DNA of 7,171 nucleotides from Acidobacteriota bacterium (GCA_021811745.1 JAJZNH010000683.1:1-7171); one strand, 5' to 3'. Counted from the stretch's first letter, positions 1-7,171 are shown. Notes: generated by a model from the sequence alone, not told the origin. Program-made: numbers and translations.

Positions 1-1616
<1,616 letters not shown>

Positions 1617-1620
<4 letters not shown>

Positions 1621-1688
1621 AGGAGGGCTGATGGAAGGAATGCGATGCGCGGATTCTGCGCGCCCGCCCCGCCGTGGCGGGCCTCCAT
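1617..1688 (-). other. Possible 23-codon leader ORF overlapping the lepA start
   Basis: An ATG at 1688 (or an in-frame ATG five codons upstream, at 1703) opens a short minus-strand frame. Its TGA at 1619-1617 overlaps the lepA ATG as ATGA. The peptide would begin [11 protein letters not shown] and end FLPSALL and resembles nothing I know. No good ribosome binding site precedes either ATG. The same frame continues upstream antisense to the neighbouring gene, as expected by chance at this GC content. The only point in its favour is that lepA lacks its own Shine-Dalgarno, so termination-reinitiation coupling would explain how lepA is translated. Low confidence. Confidence 0.2.
1662..1682. repeat. 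GC-rich inverted repeat in the lepA leader
   Basis: GCCCGCC at 1662-1668 pairs with GGCGGGC at 1676-1682 around a 7-nt loop, a perfect 7-bp all-GC stem. It lies about 40 nt upstream of the lepA start, within its likely mRNA leader. It may be a structural element of that leader or a copy of a dispersed palindromic repeat; one window cannot tell. The remaining divergent intergenic sequence (1683-1866) shows no convincing promoter on either strand; the best plus-strand pair is TTGAGC (1826-1831) with a poor -10 17 nt away. Confidence 0.35.
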
Positions 1689-1866
1689 GGCATAGCTTAT
1701 CATCGAGAGAGTGTCTGCTATGGCGCGACCACCCGGAGCGACGAGCAGATGGCATGCGCACAGCTTGATGCGATGGCCAACCAGGGTCCGTGTTGATGCG
1801 GCGTAAGACCACGCGGGAGATGGCGTTGAGCTTCGTGCTTTTTCCTGCGCTAAGTGGAATTGTCTG

Positions 1867-3843
1867 TTGAATTGTATGCACTGGAAATCGATTCTGATGT
1901 GCGGCTGCCTCCTGCTGGCGCTGTTTGTGGAGGGCTGCGGGCCTTCGCGGTCCAAGAGCGCCGCGAAAGTCGCGCCACAGGCCATGGCGCCAGCCGCGCA
2001 GGAGACGCCCGCTGCACCAGCCGCGGCAGCGGCGAAGGCCAAACTCTCCGCCGCCGAGCAGCAACGCGTACGGCAGTTGATCCAGCAGGTGAACGTGGCC
2101 TATGCGGCCGGCGACGCTGACTATCGCCAGGGATTATTGCCGGAGGCCAAAACACAATTTGACCGCGCCATAGACATGATGCTCACCTCGGGCATTGACA
2201 TCAAGGGCACTCCCGAGCTGGATGCGGAGTTCGAGCGCATCGTGGACAAGGTAAGCAATCTGGAGATGGAAGCCCTGAAACAAGGCAACGGCTTCGTGGC
2301 CAACGTGGAGCCTTCGCCTGCCGATGTGGCCAACGATGTGACCTTCAAAGTCGACCCCAATCTGATGGCCAAGGCCCGGGCAGATCTGGCCACCACTAAG
2401 TCCGATCTTCCCCTGGTGGTCAACGAATATGTGGCCGCCTACATCAACTTCTTCGCCTACACGGAAAAGGGTCACAACACCCTGCTGCACGCCTTCGAAC
2501 GCGCGGGAATGTATAAGGGAATGATCGAGCGCATTCTGGCGGAAGAGGGTCTGCCGCAGGACCTGATCTATTTGGCCGTGGCTGAATCGGGCTTTCAGCC
2601 GCGGGCCGTGAACTGGCGCTCCGGCGCAGGAGGGATGTGGCAGTTCATGCCGCACGGCCCCTATGGCCTGGCACGCAACCGCTATGTGGACGAGCGCTTC
2701 GATCCCGAGGAATCCACGCTGGCCTACGCCCGCTACATGAAGTTTCTCCACGACCAACTGGGTGACTGGTACCTGGCCATGGCGGCCTACGACTGGGGCG
2801 CGGGCAACGTGCAGCGCGCGGTGGCCAAGACCGGCTACGCCGATTTCTGGCAGCTTTACCAGCGCCACGAGTTGCCCGCTGAAACCCAGAACTACGTGCC
2901 GGAGATTCTGGCGGCGATCATCATTGCCAACCATCCCAAGCAGTATGGCTTTGATGACATTACGCTCGATCCTCCGGTGCTCACCGACACGGTGACCATC
3001 AACTATTCCGTCAATCTGCGCTTGGTTTCGGATCTGGTGGGCGCGCCGGTCAGCGAGCTGGAGGCGCTGAACCCCAGCCTGCTGCGTTCCGTTACGCCGC
3101 CGGACACCCCCTTCGATCTTCACCTGCCGGCGGGGACAGCCACGCTCTTCAACGATCACATTGCCTTGATTCCCGAGGACAAGCGCGCCAGCTGGCGTTA
3201 TCACACCGTCAAGGCGGGAGACACTCTGGCTTCGGTAGCGCGCGAGTACCATGTTTCGGAGGCCGCGCTGGCGGCCGCCAATCAAATGCGCGAATCTGCC
3301 AGCCTGGCAGATATGACGGCCCTGGTGGTCCCGGTCCGCTTCGAGAACGAGGCCCTGGTGGGTGCGCGGTTCTACGTCGTGCGCAGGGGCGATACGCTGG
3401 GAGCGATTGCCCGGCGTTTCGGTGTTTCGGTCGGCGAGTTGCGGACCTGGAACGGCATCCACGGCTCGATAATCCGTGCGGGCCATCGCCTGTACGTGGC
3501 CGCGCCGGAGCGGGCGCGGGTTCGCCCAACCAGCCGCCGGCTCGCCTCCGCCAGCCTCGCCAGAGGCCGGGAAGAGGGTGAAGGCAGGGTGGGTGAACGG
3601 GTGTACACCGTGCGCAGAGGGGATACGCTGGGCGCGATTGCGGACCGCTTCGGGGTTTCAGTGAGCGAGTTGCGGGCCTGGAACGGGATCCACGGCTCAG
3701 GGATCCGTGCGGGCCGCCGCCTTTATGTAGCCGATCCGGTTGGGGCGCGCGGGAGTCGCGCATTGGCCCAGCACCGGCAAGCCCGCGTCTCTCCCGGCGA
3801 CCCGGTTCCCGCCAGGGGAAAGGATGCCGCCGGCTCCCGGTAA
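1867..3843 (+). CDS. mltD: MltD-type lytic transglycosylase lipoprotein with LysM repeats
   Basis: Predicted periplasmic, membrane-anchored enzyme that cleaves the MurNAc-GlcNAc bond of peptidoglycan to give 1,6-anhydro-muropeptides. The N-terminus has a lipoprotein-like signal (hydrophobic 9-20, then VEGC, Cys24); Glu at the -2 lipobox position is unusual. An Ala/Pro linker (about 32-58) is followed by a helical TPR-like stretch (61-135). The Slt domain (about 200-350) shows the catalytic motif AVAESGFQP with Glu240, then [21 protein letters not shown] and ETQNYVP. A degenerate LysM-like segment (about 375-423) precedes three clear LysM domains at 445-489, 502-544 and 579-621, and a basic low-complexity tail ends the protein. 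The 658-residue length is long for MltD (about 450) because of the extra N-terminal and LysM segments. Start: TTG at 1867 has GGAA 7 nt upstream; ATG at 1876 keeps the same signal peptide but has poorer spacing, so either is possible. It stands alone, divergent from lepA. Confidence 0.93.
   Translation: MNCMHWKSILMCGCLLLALFVEGCGPSRSKSAAKVAPQAMAPAAQETPAAPAAAAAKAKLSAAEQQRVRQLIQQVNVAYAAGDADYRQGLLPEAKTQFDRAIDMMLTSGIDIKGTPELDAEFERIVDKVSNLEMEALKQGNGFVANVEPSPADVANDVTFKVDPNLMAKARADLATTKSDLPLVVNEYVAAYINFFAYTEKGHNTLLHAFERAGMYKGMIERILAEEGLPQDLIYLAVAESGFQPRAVNWRSGAGGMWQFMPHGPYGLARNRYVDERFDPEESTLAYARYMKFLHDQLGDWYLAMAAYDWGAGNVQRAVAKTGYADFWQLYQRHELPAETQNYVPEILAAIIIANHPKQYGFDDITLDPPVLTDTVTINYSVNLRLVSDLVGAPVSELEALNPSLLRSVTPPDTPFDLHLPAGTATLFNDHIALIPEDKRASWRYHTVKAGDTLASVAREYHVSEAALAAANQMRESASLADMTALVVPVRFENEALVGARFYVVRRGDTLGAIARRFGVSVGELRTWNGIHGSIIRAGHRLYVAAPERARVRPTSRRLASASLARGREEGEGRVGERVYTVRRGDTLGAIADRFGVSVSELRAWNGIHGSGIRAGRRLYVADPVGARGSRALAQHRQARVSPGDPVPARGKDAAGSR
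3370..3729 (+). repeat. Tandem duplication of a LysM-coding unit
   Basis: Two 129-bp units, 3370-3498 and 3601-3729, encode the last two LysM domains of the transglycosylase. By hand alignment they are identical at 102 of 129 bases and 36 of 43 residues; most base differences are at third positions. The repeat period is 231 bp (77 residues), the spacer being a basic Arg/Ser/Gly-rich linker. The preceding LysM (residues 445-489) is much more diverged, so this pair probably arose by a comparatively late internal duplication. Confidence 0.85.
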
Positions 3844-3969
3844 GGCCGCTGGATCCGATGCCGGAATTGGCTCTGGCGTTCGGTGTAGCCAGACAATCAC
3901 CCACTCCGCGCTGGACCGGCCTTCCCTGCGGAAGTAAAAAGCGCGAGAACCTCATTCAAGACTTGTATT

Positions 3970-3997
3970 TTGCCGCTTTTTGTGTGCAAGCTATAGC
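3970..3997 (+). promoter_or_regulatory. Candidate sigma-70 promoter for the histone-like gene
   Basis: TTGCCG at 3970-3975 and TATAGC at 3992-3997 are separated by 16 nt, each matching four of six consensus bases. The -10 lies in a perfect 10-bp palindrome, AGCTATAGCT (3989-3998), in the AT-richest part of this intergenic region. Use of it would leave a leader of about 180 nt before the ATG at 4186. The match is weak and the host's promoter consensus is unknown. Confidence 0.3.
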
Positions 3998-4173
3998 TAC
4001 GCATTCCAAGCGCAAGCGGAGAATGGTGATCCGCTGCGCGAAGCGACCAACAGAAAGAAGGCAGCGGCAAGAGCGGTTCCAGAGTTTCCGCGCCCTATTG
4101 AGAATTGTGCCCGTTGGCAGTCCGTTGCCGGGGGCTCTCCCGGTAGAGCAACTCCAGAAGCGATGCAGCCGCC

Positions 4174-4178
4174 GGAGG
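4174..4178 (+). promoter_or_regulatory. Ribosome binding site of the histone-like gene
   Basis: GGAGG lies 7 nt before the ATG at 4186. It supports that start over the in-frame ATGs at 4204 and 4213, and over the out-of-frame ATG at 4181, which is only 2 nt away from the motif. Confidence 0.7.
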
Positions 4179-4185
4179 CAATGGG

Positions 4186-4707
4186 ATGGACGACCAATTC
4201 AAGATGTACGCGATGAGTGACGGCAATCCCACGGGGGAGCCCGAGGATCTCGATCCCGATCAAATGGCAGATTTTGCGGATGAGGAAGAGGAGATCGAGG
4301 GCATTGGCATACTGACCACCTCGGACGACGACGATGAGGTGGTGGCCGAGGAGGAAGTGATTGCCGTTGTGGAGGAAACTGTAGTACAGCCAGCGGCGCG
4401 GAGGCCCGCCAAGAAAAAGTTAGCCAAGAAGAGATCGGCTACAAAGAAGGCGGCGAAGAAGACAGCCGTCAAGAAGGTCGCCAGCAAGAAAGCGGCAAGA
4501 AAAGTTGCCAAGAAGGCGGGCGTGAAGAAGGCTGTGGCCAAGAAGGCCGTGAAGAAGGCGGCCAAGAAAGCAGTCAAGAGCCCGGCAAAGAAAGCAGCCA
4601 CAAAGGCGGTAAAGAAAGTCGCGAAGAAGGTTGTGGCCAGGAAGGCGGCCGCCAAGAAAACCGCAGTCAAAAAGTCACCCAGGCGAGCAGCTAGAAGGAA
4701 GAAATAG
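4186..4707 (+). CDS. Histone H1-like Lys/Ala-rich nucleoid protein with acidic N-terminus
   Basis: Predicted 173-residue DNA-binding protein resembling bacterial H1-like proteins (for example chlamydial Hc2 or the Ala/Lys tails of some HU and AlgP proteins), likely to coat or condense the nucleoid. Two parts are visible. Residues 1-65 are acidic, with 25 Asp/Glu and one Lys, including EEEE (33-36) and DDDD (47-50). Residues 71-173 hold 48 Lys/Arg in 103 positions, arranged as repeated KKA/KKV units, with KSPAKK (131-136) and KSPRR (163-167), which resemble the SPKK motifs of eukaryotic H1. No globular domain, signal peptide or membrane segment is present. The basic half is coded by a strongly purine-rich plus strand. 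It is monocistronic, with a strong hairpin 33 nt after the stop. Low-complexity proteins of this type converge easily, so the assignment rests on composition, not on a domain. Confidence 0.85.
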   Translation: MDDQFKMYAMSDGNPTGEPEDLDPDQMADFADEEEEIEGIGILTTSDDDDEVVAEEEVIAVVEETVVQPAARRPAKKKLAKKRSATKKAAKKTAVKKVASKKAARKVAKKAGVKKAVAKKAVKKAAKKAVKSPAKKAATKAVKKVAKKVVARKAAAKKTAVKKSPRRAARRKK

Positions 4708-4739
4708 ACAGAATCGGCAACTCGAATGATTCGGCACGA

Positions 4740-4768
4740 AGAGAGCCCGGCATTAAGCCGGGCTCTCT
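4740..4768. terminator. Strong hairpin after the histone-like gene
   Basis: A perfect 12-bp stem, AGAGAGCCCGGC (4740-4751) with GCCGGGCTCTCT (4757-4768), encloses the loop ATTAA. It begins 33 nt after the stop codon of the histone-like gene. No U-run follows directly on the plus strand (the nearest is TTTT at 4781), so it may terminate inefficiently on its own or protect the 3' end. Its position between convergent genes suits a terminator role. Confidence 0.65.
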
Positions 4769-4776
4769 CGCGTTGG

Positions 4777-4887
4777 AGCGTTTTCGCTTCACTTCCCGAC
4801 ATCGAAATATCGTGCGAGGTGGGCTCTTCTCAAGGAAGAGCCCACCTCGGCCGCACGGTTTCTGCAGCGAGCAGATTCGAAAACGCT
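4777..4887. repeat. 10-bp inverted repeats enclosing a long hairpin
   Basis: AGCGTTTTCG at 4777-4786 is the exact reverse complement of CGAAAACGCT at 4878-4887. Between them lies the long hairpin of 4811-4857. The 5-bp flanks, GTTGG (4772-4776) and GTAGG (4888-4892), differ at one base. This could be an outer stem of a structured convergent terminator, or the terminal repeats of a 111-bp MITE-like insertion with a decayed target duplication. No coding capacity is present. Confidence 0.45.
4811..4857. terminator. Long hairpin between convergent genes, likely lpxI-side terminator
   Basis: The inner stem is 14 bp, 4816-4829 with 4835-4848, around a TCAAG loop. CGTGC (4811-4815) pairs further with GCACG (4853-4857) across a four-base bulge on the right arm. 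It lies about 100 nt downstream of the lpxI stop on the minus strand, where ATATTT follows the hairpin in that direction, a weak U-rich stretch. With the hairpin at 4740-4768 it probably separates the two convergent transcripts. Confidence 0.6.
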
Positions 4888-4953
4888 GTAGGGCAAGCGA
4901 AGAAGAACCGCGATCACCGTTGTCCCGCGGCAGCAAGGATCTTTCCGCCATTA

Positions 4954-5808
4954 TTAGGAGCTGCGCGGAGCGGCCACAATGGCGATTGCGGCTTGATTGG
5001 CGCGTTCGAGCAGGGATTCGCGGTCGAACAAGAGGGTGCGGCCAGCTTCGATGGAGAGACAACTGGCGCCTGCGCCGATCATCGCTTCCACCGTCTGGAC
5101 GCCGATGACCGGCACATCAAAGCGCATGTCCTGATTGGGCTTGGCTACCTTGACCACGGTCAGCCGGCGTTCCAGCGTTGATGCGCCGCCATCGAGCGAT
5201 TGCATGAGCCGGCCGGCGCGCTCGATGGTTGCGTCCGTGCCTTCCATCGCCTCGACGGCCACGCAGGCCTGGGCGGCCACCACCACGGTCTGGCCAATGT
5301 CGAACCCAGCCAGGGCGCGCGCCACCTGCAAGCCATAGCCGATGTTTTTCCGTTCATTCTCGTCCGGAGCTCGAGCGGTGAGCACGCCGTCCGTGGCCAG
5401 TAGCGGTTCGAGAAAGGCGGTTGAACTCATCAGCTCGATGCCCTCGTCGGCGAGCACCTTGGCCACCGCGCCCAGCAGGGCATCAGTGGAGCGGGTCCGC
5501 AGGTTCAGCAGCAGTTTAGCCAGCCGCCAGTCGGGCCGTATGCTCGAAAAGATCTGCTTGTGTTTCACCTGCCCGGCCATCACGGCCACCGTCACGTCTT
5601 GCTTTTGAAAAAACTGAATAAGGCGCGAAAGCTCACCCAGGGAAAGCCAATTAACCGTGATCCGGTCGTCGCACGCCGCGCGATGATTGATCTCCGGATC
5701 GGCTTCTTCGCGAATGGCCGCCACCACCACGGAAAAGCCCTGTGCCCGCGCCGCGTCGATCAGCAGAAACGGAAACCGTCCATTGCCGGCAATGAGGCCG
5801 AGCTTCAT
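4954..5808 (-). CDS. lpxI: UDP-2,3-diacylglucosamine pyrophosphatase LpxI
   Basis: Cytosolic lipid A enzyme that hydrolyses UDP-2,3-diacylglucosamine to lipid X and UMP, the step done by LpxH in enteric bacteria; LpxI is unrelated to LpxH and was formerly the DUF1009 family. The 284-residue length is typical. The N-terminus carries the family's LIAGNGRFP loop (5-13), followed by MAGQVKHKQIF (77-87) and, in the C-terminal domain, KVAKPNQDMRFDVPVIG (220-236). That last motif contains the Asp residues (227, 231) among which the catalytic aspartate of the Caulobacter enzyme falls; which one corresponds needs an alignment. The ATG lies 2 nt after the lpxA stop (TAA-AG-ATG) with no strong ribosome binding site, which points to translational coupling. 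Two TAA codons in tandem end it. The expected next gene, lpxB, is absent; the operon ends here against a convergent gene. Confidence 0.95.
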   Translation of the reverse strand: MKLGLIAGNGRFPFLLIDAARAQGFSVVVAAIREEADPEINHRAACDDRITVNWLSLGELSRLIQFFQKQDVTVAVMAGQVKHKQIFSSIRPDWRLAKLLLNLRTRSTDALLGAVAKVLADEGIELMSSTAFLEPLLATDGVLTARAPDENERKNIGYGLQVARALAGFDIGQTVVVAAQACVAVEAMEGTDATIERAGRLMQSLDGGASTLERRLTVVKVAKPNQDMRFDVPVIGVQTVEAMIGAGASCLSIEAGRTLLFDRESLLERANQAAIAIVAAPRSS

Positions 5809-5810
5809 CT

Positions 5811-6581
5811 TTACTTGATGACTCCACGCTGGCTGCGCTCGATGAACGCGACAAGCAGCGCCACATCTTCGCTATCCATTTCATGCAGCTTTTCGAGTGC
5901 CTGGGAGGTGTTCAGCTTGGACACGAGCAACAGGCGAAAGGCCTTTTGCAGCAATTTGATCCGCTCCGGGGTGAAACCGCGGCGTTCGAGTCCGATGGTG
6001 TTCACGCCAAATGCCCTGTTTTCGCGCCGCGAAGAGGTCTTTGAAAAGGGCAGAACGTCCTGGGTGACGATAGTGCCGCCGCCCACAAAGGCGTAGCGGC
6101 CCACGGTACAGTGCTGATGTACGGGGCAGAATGCGCCCAAGGTGGCGTGGTCCTCGATGATTACGTGGCCGGCGAGCGTGGCGGCGTTGGCCAGGATGCA
6201 GTGGTCGCCGACAACGCTGTCATGGCCGATGTGCGCACAGGTCATCAGCAGGCAGTTGGAGCCGATCCGCGTGATCCCGCCGCCGCCCACTGTGCCACGG
6301 CTGATGGTCACGCACTCACGGATGGTGTTCCCGTCGCCGATCTCGGTTTCAGTGGGTTCGTCTTTGTACTTCAGATCCTGGGGCGCCACGCCGATGGAGC
6401 TAAAGGGATAGAAGATGTTGTGCGCGCCTATGCGGGTGCGGCCGTCGATCACGACGTGGGAGATGAGGGTGCAATGCTCGCCCAGGACCACTTCGGGACC
6501 GATGGTGCAGAAGGGGCCGATGGTGCAGGAGGTCGGCACGCGGGCCCCTGGAGCAATCACCGCGCTGGGATGGACACTCAA
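5811..6581 (-). CDS. lpxA: UDP-N-acetylglucosamine O-acyltransferase LpxA
   Basis: First enzyme of lipid A synthesis, transferring a 3-hydroxyacyl chain from ACP to the 3-position of UDP-GlcNAc in the cytosol; a left-handed beta-helix homotrimer. Residues 1-190 show hexapeptide repeats (IGPFCTIGPEVVLG, IGDGNTI and others). CAHIGHDSVVGD (115-126) carries His120, matching the catalytic His125 of the E. coli enzyme, and AFGVNTIGLERRGF (190-203) opens the helical C-terminal domain. The 256-residue length is usual. Start: TTG at 6581. No ATG is nearby, the N-terminus SVHPSAVIAPGA fits the family exactly, and GGAG lies 8 nt upstream. The TTG overlaps the fabZ stop as TTGA. At the E. coli Gly173 position, the acyl-chain ruler, this protein appears to have Ile171 (GGGTIVTQD), suggesting a shorter acyl chain. 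Confidence 0.97.
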   Translation of the reverse strand: MSVHPSAVIAPGARVPTSCTIGPFCTIGPEVVLGEHCTLISHVVIDGRTRIGAHNIFYPFSSIGVAPQDLKYKDEPTETEIGDGNTIRECVTISRGTVGGGGITRIGSNCLLMTCAHIGHDSVVGDHCILANAATLAGHVIIEDHATLGAFCPVHQHCTVGRYAFVGGGTIVTQDVLPFSKTSSRRENRAFGVNTIGLERRGFTPERIKLLQKAFRLLLVSKLNTSQALEKLHEMDSEDVALLVAFIERSQRGVIK

Positions 6582-7087
6582 GCTTGCGTCTCCGCTGTGG
6601 GCTCGGCGACGCCGCCCGTGGCCGACTCATTCCCGTGGGCGCGCTGTTCGCGCTCCCGCGTCACCACTTGGCAGGTGAGCGTGGCCTCGCAGGCCAGTTT
6701 GCCATCCACCAAGGCGCGGCCCGCGATACGCCCAGCCCGGCTCCGGAAGGCGAGCACGTCCACCTCGATGCGCAACTGGTCGCCCGGCGTGACGGGGCGA
6801 CGGAACTTGGCCCGTTCGATGCCGGTGAAGACCACCAGCTTCTTGTGCCGGTCGTCCAGTTCGGCCAGCATAATCATCCCTCCGGCCTGGGCCATGGCCT
6901 CCACCACCAAGACGCCGGGCATGATGGGATAGCCAGGAAAATGGCCCTGGAAGAAGGGCTCGTTGACGGTCACGTTCTTAAGGGCGACCAGCCGCTTCGC
7001 GGGCTCGTATTCCAGCACCCGGTCAATAAGGAGAAACGGGTAGCGATGAGGGAGAAAATCCAGGATCTCCTGGATGGAAAAGGTCAT
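6578..7087 (-). CDS. fabZ: 3-hydroxyacyl-ACP dehydratase FabZ
   Basis: Cytosolic hotdog-fold dehydratase converting (3R)-hydroxyacyl-ACP to trans-2-enoyl-ACP in type II fatty acid elongation; it competes with LpxA and LpxD for the same hydroxyacyl-ACP pool, which is why it sits with them. PHRYPFLLIDRV (13-24) and GHFPGYPIMPG (48-58) are the family signatures, with catalytic His49 and Glu63 (LVVEAMAQ). The core matches the usual 145-150 residues. About 25 further residues (from TREREQ, 143, to the end) form a polar, non-conserved tail whose last codons carry the lpxA ribosome binding site. The ATG at 7087 has GGAG 7 nt upstream. It is the first complete gene of the operon; lpxD would be expected upstream but is not in the window. 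Confidence 0.97.
   Translation of the reverse strand: MTFSIQEILDFLPHRYPFLLIDRVLEYEPAKRLVALKNVTVNEPFFQGHFPGYPIMPGVLVVEAMAQAGGMIMLAELDDRHKKLVVFTGIERAKFRRPVTPGDQLRIEVDVLAFRSRAGRIAGRALVDGKLACEATLTCQVVTREREQRAHGNESATGGVAEPTAETQA
6590..6593 (-). promoter_or_regulatory. Ribosome binding site deciding the lpxA TTG start
   Basis: GGAG on the minus strand, 8 nt before the TTG at 6581 and inside the last codons of fabZ. It supports initiation at this rare start codon, whose last two bases are the first two of the fabZ TGA stop. Confidence 0.6.
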
Positions 7088-7094
7088 GCTCTCG

Positions 7095-7098
7095 CTCC
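7095..7098 (-). promoter_or_regulatory. Ribosome binding site of fabZ
   Basis: GGAG on the minus strand, 7 nt before the ATG at 7087, within a purine-rich stretch (TGGAGCGAGAGC). Confidence 0.65.
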
Positions 7099-7137
7099 AG
7101 ACAAGCGCTCAGGTCGGGACACTTCGCGCTCCCCTGG

Positions 7138-7143
7138 ATTATA
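7138..7143 (-). promoter_or_regulatory. Consensus -10 hexamer upstream of fabZ
   Basis: A perfect TATAAT on the minus strand in the only AT-rich patch at this end, about 50 nt upstream of the fabZ ATG. The 15-18 nt upstream positions offer no good -35 (GACTTC at best), so this may be a weak or chance match. A minus frame entering from the right edge (ten codons ending AVNL) stops with a TAA at 7141-7139 that overlaps this hexamer. It could be the tail of an upstream gene but is too short to identify. Confidence 0.3.
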
Positions 7144-7171
7144 AATTCACAGCAATGCCGGAAGTCTTTAC

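Larger units (their letters stand above)
3844..4185 (+). other. Intergenic region: leader of the histone-like gene
   Basis: These 342 bases hold no gene I can support. The part around 3935-4010 is AT-richer than its surroundings and carries the promoter candidate described separately. A small two-part hairpin follows: GTTGC (4124-4128) with GCAAC (4148-4152) enclosing CGGG (4129-4132) with CCCG (4139-4142). No convincing terminator for the upstream transglycosylase gene is visible; the only stem close to its end, CTTCC/GGAAG at 3921-3934, is five base pairs and lacks a U-run. A frame open across 3858-4220 has Arg-rich, non-protein-like composition and no ribosome binding site. Confidence 0.6.

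Noticed and set aside
2134..3486. Minus-strand open frame of 450 codons antisense to the transglycosylase
   Set aside because: The plus-strand frame has all catalytic and LysM motifs. The antisense translation has no recognisable domain, and no ribosome site supports its start.
3921..3934. Small stem CTTCC/GGAAG as a terminator for the transglycosylase gene
   Set aside because: Only five base pairs, not GC-rich, and followed by A residues rather than U on the plus strand; no A-run precedes it to make a minus-strand terminator.
4134..4149. tRNA D-arm-like segment (GCTC...GGTAGAGC) before the histone-like gene
   Set aside because: The neighbouring sequence gives no acceptor stem, anticodon arm or T-arm at the right spacing, so it is not a tRNA. 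A tRNA fragment left by integration is possible but unsupported.
3858..4220. 120-codon plus-strand frame in the intergenic region
   Set aside because: It overlaps the start of the histone-like gene, has Arg/Pro/Gln-rich non-protein-like composition, no Shine-Dalgarno and no recognisable motif.
6111..6932. Plus-strand open frame antisense to lpxA and fabZ
   Set aside because: It is a shadow of two strongly conserved genes and crosses their junction without any domain of its own.

Overview
This is a GC-rich chromosomal window from a Gram-negative bacterium. Lipid A synthesis genes (lpxA, lpxI) show an LPS outer membrane. LpxI in place of LpxH, a fabZ-lpxA-lpxI order, and a TPR-like/Slt/multi-LysM transglycosylase together make me lean towards Acidobacteriota or a neighbouring deep-branching proteobacterial lineage. 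That assignment is an inference from gene style, not a measured match. Most of the window is ordinary housekeeping sequence. I see no defence system, insertion sequence, CRISPR array or RNA gene.

Layout, left to right. (1) 1-1620, minus strand: lepA (elongation factor 4), cut by the window edge, with about the last 60 residues missing. (2) 1621-1866: divergent intergenic region with a GC-rich inverted repeat and a short leader ORF that overlaps the lepA start codon. (3) 1867-3843, plus strand: an MltD-type lytic transglycosylase lipoprotein with a TPR-like N-terminus, a catalytic Slt domain and three clear LysM repeats, the last two being a recent-looking duplication. (4) 3844-4185: non-coding leader with a weak promoter candidate and a small hairpin. 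(5) 4186-4707, plus strand: a histone H1-like protein with an acidic head and a Lys/Ala-repeat tail. (6) 4708-4953: convergent intergenic region with two long hairpins and a further pair of 10-bp inverted repeats around the second one. (7) 7087 down to 4954, minus strand: a tightly packed fabZ-lpxA-lpxI operon, with a 4-nt overlap at fabZ/lpxA and a 2-nt gap at lpxA/lpxI.

How they fit together. FabZ supplies the elongating fatty-acid pool from which LpxA draws its 3-hydroxyacyl-ACP. LpxA commits UDP-GlcNAc to lipid A. LpxI later hydrolyses the UDP-diacylglucosamine to lipid X. LpxC, LpxD and LpxB are not in the window; lpxD would be expected just beyond the right edge, and no lpxB follows lpxI. 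The transglycosylase acts on peptidoglycan in the same envelope. LepA (translation) and the H1-like protein (nucleoid) are functionally unrelated neighbours.

The parts most worth a second look are the inverted-repeat cluster at 4740-4887, the bipartite acidic/basic histone-like protein, the lepA leader overlap and the predicted acyl-chain ruler of LpxA.
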